Below are positions 63,743 through 64,000 of a stretch of 64,000 nt of DNA, in pieces (position 1 is the stretch's first letter; each line of letters starts with the position of its first letter). Origin of the DNA: UBA10649 sp965278945 (GTDB taxonomy: Bacteria; Actinomycetota; Actinomycetes; S36-B12); contig OZ257128.1 in NCBI GenBank assembly GCA_965278945.1, positions 496,001 to 560,000 of the forward strand. Reading direction: 5' to 3'. A model generated the notes under the pieces. The model did no database searches. It was given only the letters and a program-made list of their open reading frames with translations, and was not told the DNA's origin. Made by a program: the position numbers and the translations under genes.

Positions 63743-64000
63743 GCTCGTTCCCGGCTACGACCTGCCTGCTGACGGGATCAGCAGCCCGCTGTCCGAGTCG
63801 CAGCGCGTGGCGCTGTCCCGCGTCGTGCAGCGTGCCCGGTCGATCTCGGGCTACTGCTTCGGCATTTACGTCGGCCCGCTGGCGGCCGGCCGAGAGTCGG
63901 CGATCGCCCAGCACTCCGTGCTGCCCGACCCGACGTCCGCGGTCCTGGTCGCCGTCGATCCCAGCGCGCGCACGATCGAGATCGTCACCGGCCGCACCGT
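63729..64000 (+). CDS. DUF5130 family protein, partial
   Basis: Only the first 90 codons lie in the window. The frame from a GTG begins VPSGELVPGYDLPADGISSPLSESQR and continues with SISGYCFGIYVGPLAAGRESAIAQHSVLPDPTSAVLVAVDPSARTIEIVTGR. This fits the DUF5130 proteins of actinobacteria, which have a TPM-like fold. The start overlaps the upstream small membrane protein gene. The rest of the gene is beyond the right edge. Confidence 0.8.
   Translation, partial: MPSGELVPGYDLPADGISSPLSESQRVALSRVVQRARSISGYCFGIYVGPLAAGRESAIAQHSVLPDPTSAVLVAVDPSARTIEIVTGRT

Overview
This window comes from a high-GC Gram-positive bacterium of the phylum Actinomycetota. The evidence is the very high GC content in third codon positions, frequent GTG and TTG starts, 4-bp GTGA/ATGA gene overlaps, lipobox and Sec signals on many proteins, IdeR/DtxR-type iron boxes, and a housekeeping block (ssb-like, ettA, hotdog thioesterase, trHbO globin, GH13 alpha-glucosidase, DUF5130) whose content resembles a conserved actinobacterial neighbourhood. 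I cannot place it below class. There is no insertion sequence, phage, CRISPR array or rRNA; one tRNA-Arg(TCT) is present.

Left part (0-26 kb) is mostly cell envelope and secretion. A processive GT2 synthase is coupled to a membrane-anchored GH18-like hydrolase with two chitin-binding modules and then a luciferase-like oxidoreductase. Next come acetolactate decarboxylase, a membrane diguanylate cyclase and a secreted hydrolase. At 8.4-14.9 kb is a tightly packed module: three tandem secreted Septum_form-like paralogues, a PQQ-type beta-propeller and a protein with about 16 membrane helices. After it follow an MpaB/DUF2236 protein, a glutaminase-STAS fusion, a metallopeptidase gene broken by an in-frame TAG, a secreted protein made of twelve 16-residue repeats, a FUSC-type membrane protein, an SDR-like protein without its catalytic residues, a GH64-like beta-glucanase and a pentapeptide-repeat protein.

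Middle part (26-47 kb): an iron-regulated ferric-siderophore uptake operon reads leftwards from 31.9 kb (lipoprotein, two FecCD permeases, ATPase, then a siderophore-interacting protein fused to a degenerate methyltransferase). A second, near-identical binding protein lies at 34-35 kb with its own IdeR-like box. Around it are a frameshifted DUF1684 gene, a transglutaminase-like protein, a cupin, a matrixin-like protease, a lipoprotein esterase, an RTX/C39-like protein, an MTHFR-family protein, a sedolisin and a frameshifted DHA2 exporter. The stretch 44418-44863 holds no intact gene, only remnants of a DUF4389 gene and a pentapeptide-repeat gene.

Right part (47-64 kb) is conserved housekeeping: MFS carrier and tRNA-Arg, ssb, ettA, thioesterase, an AbiEi-like protein bracketed by two 70-bp palindromes, then a five-gene operon with 4-bp overlaps read leftwards (S9 oligopeptidase, MscS channel, SDR-DUF2867, trHbO globin, alpha-glucosidase). 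Back to back with it stand amidase, malQ and a DUF5130 gene that runs off the window.

Two small palindromic repeat families (80 bp and 70 bp, two copies each) are present. Many genes have a TANNNT hexamer 6-8 nt before the start codon and no Shine-Dalgarno, as expected for leaderless transcripts. Positions 1-186 and 5410-5690 hold no gene I can support with confidence.
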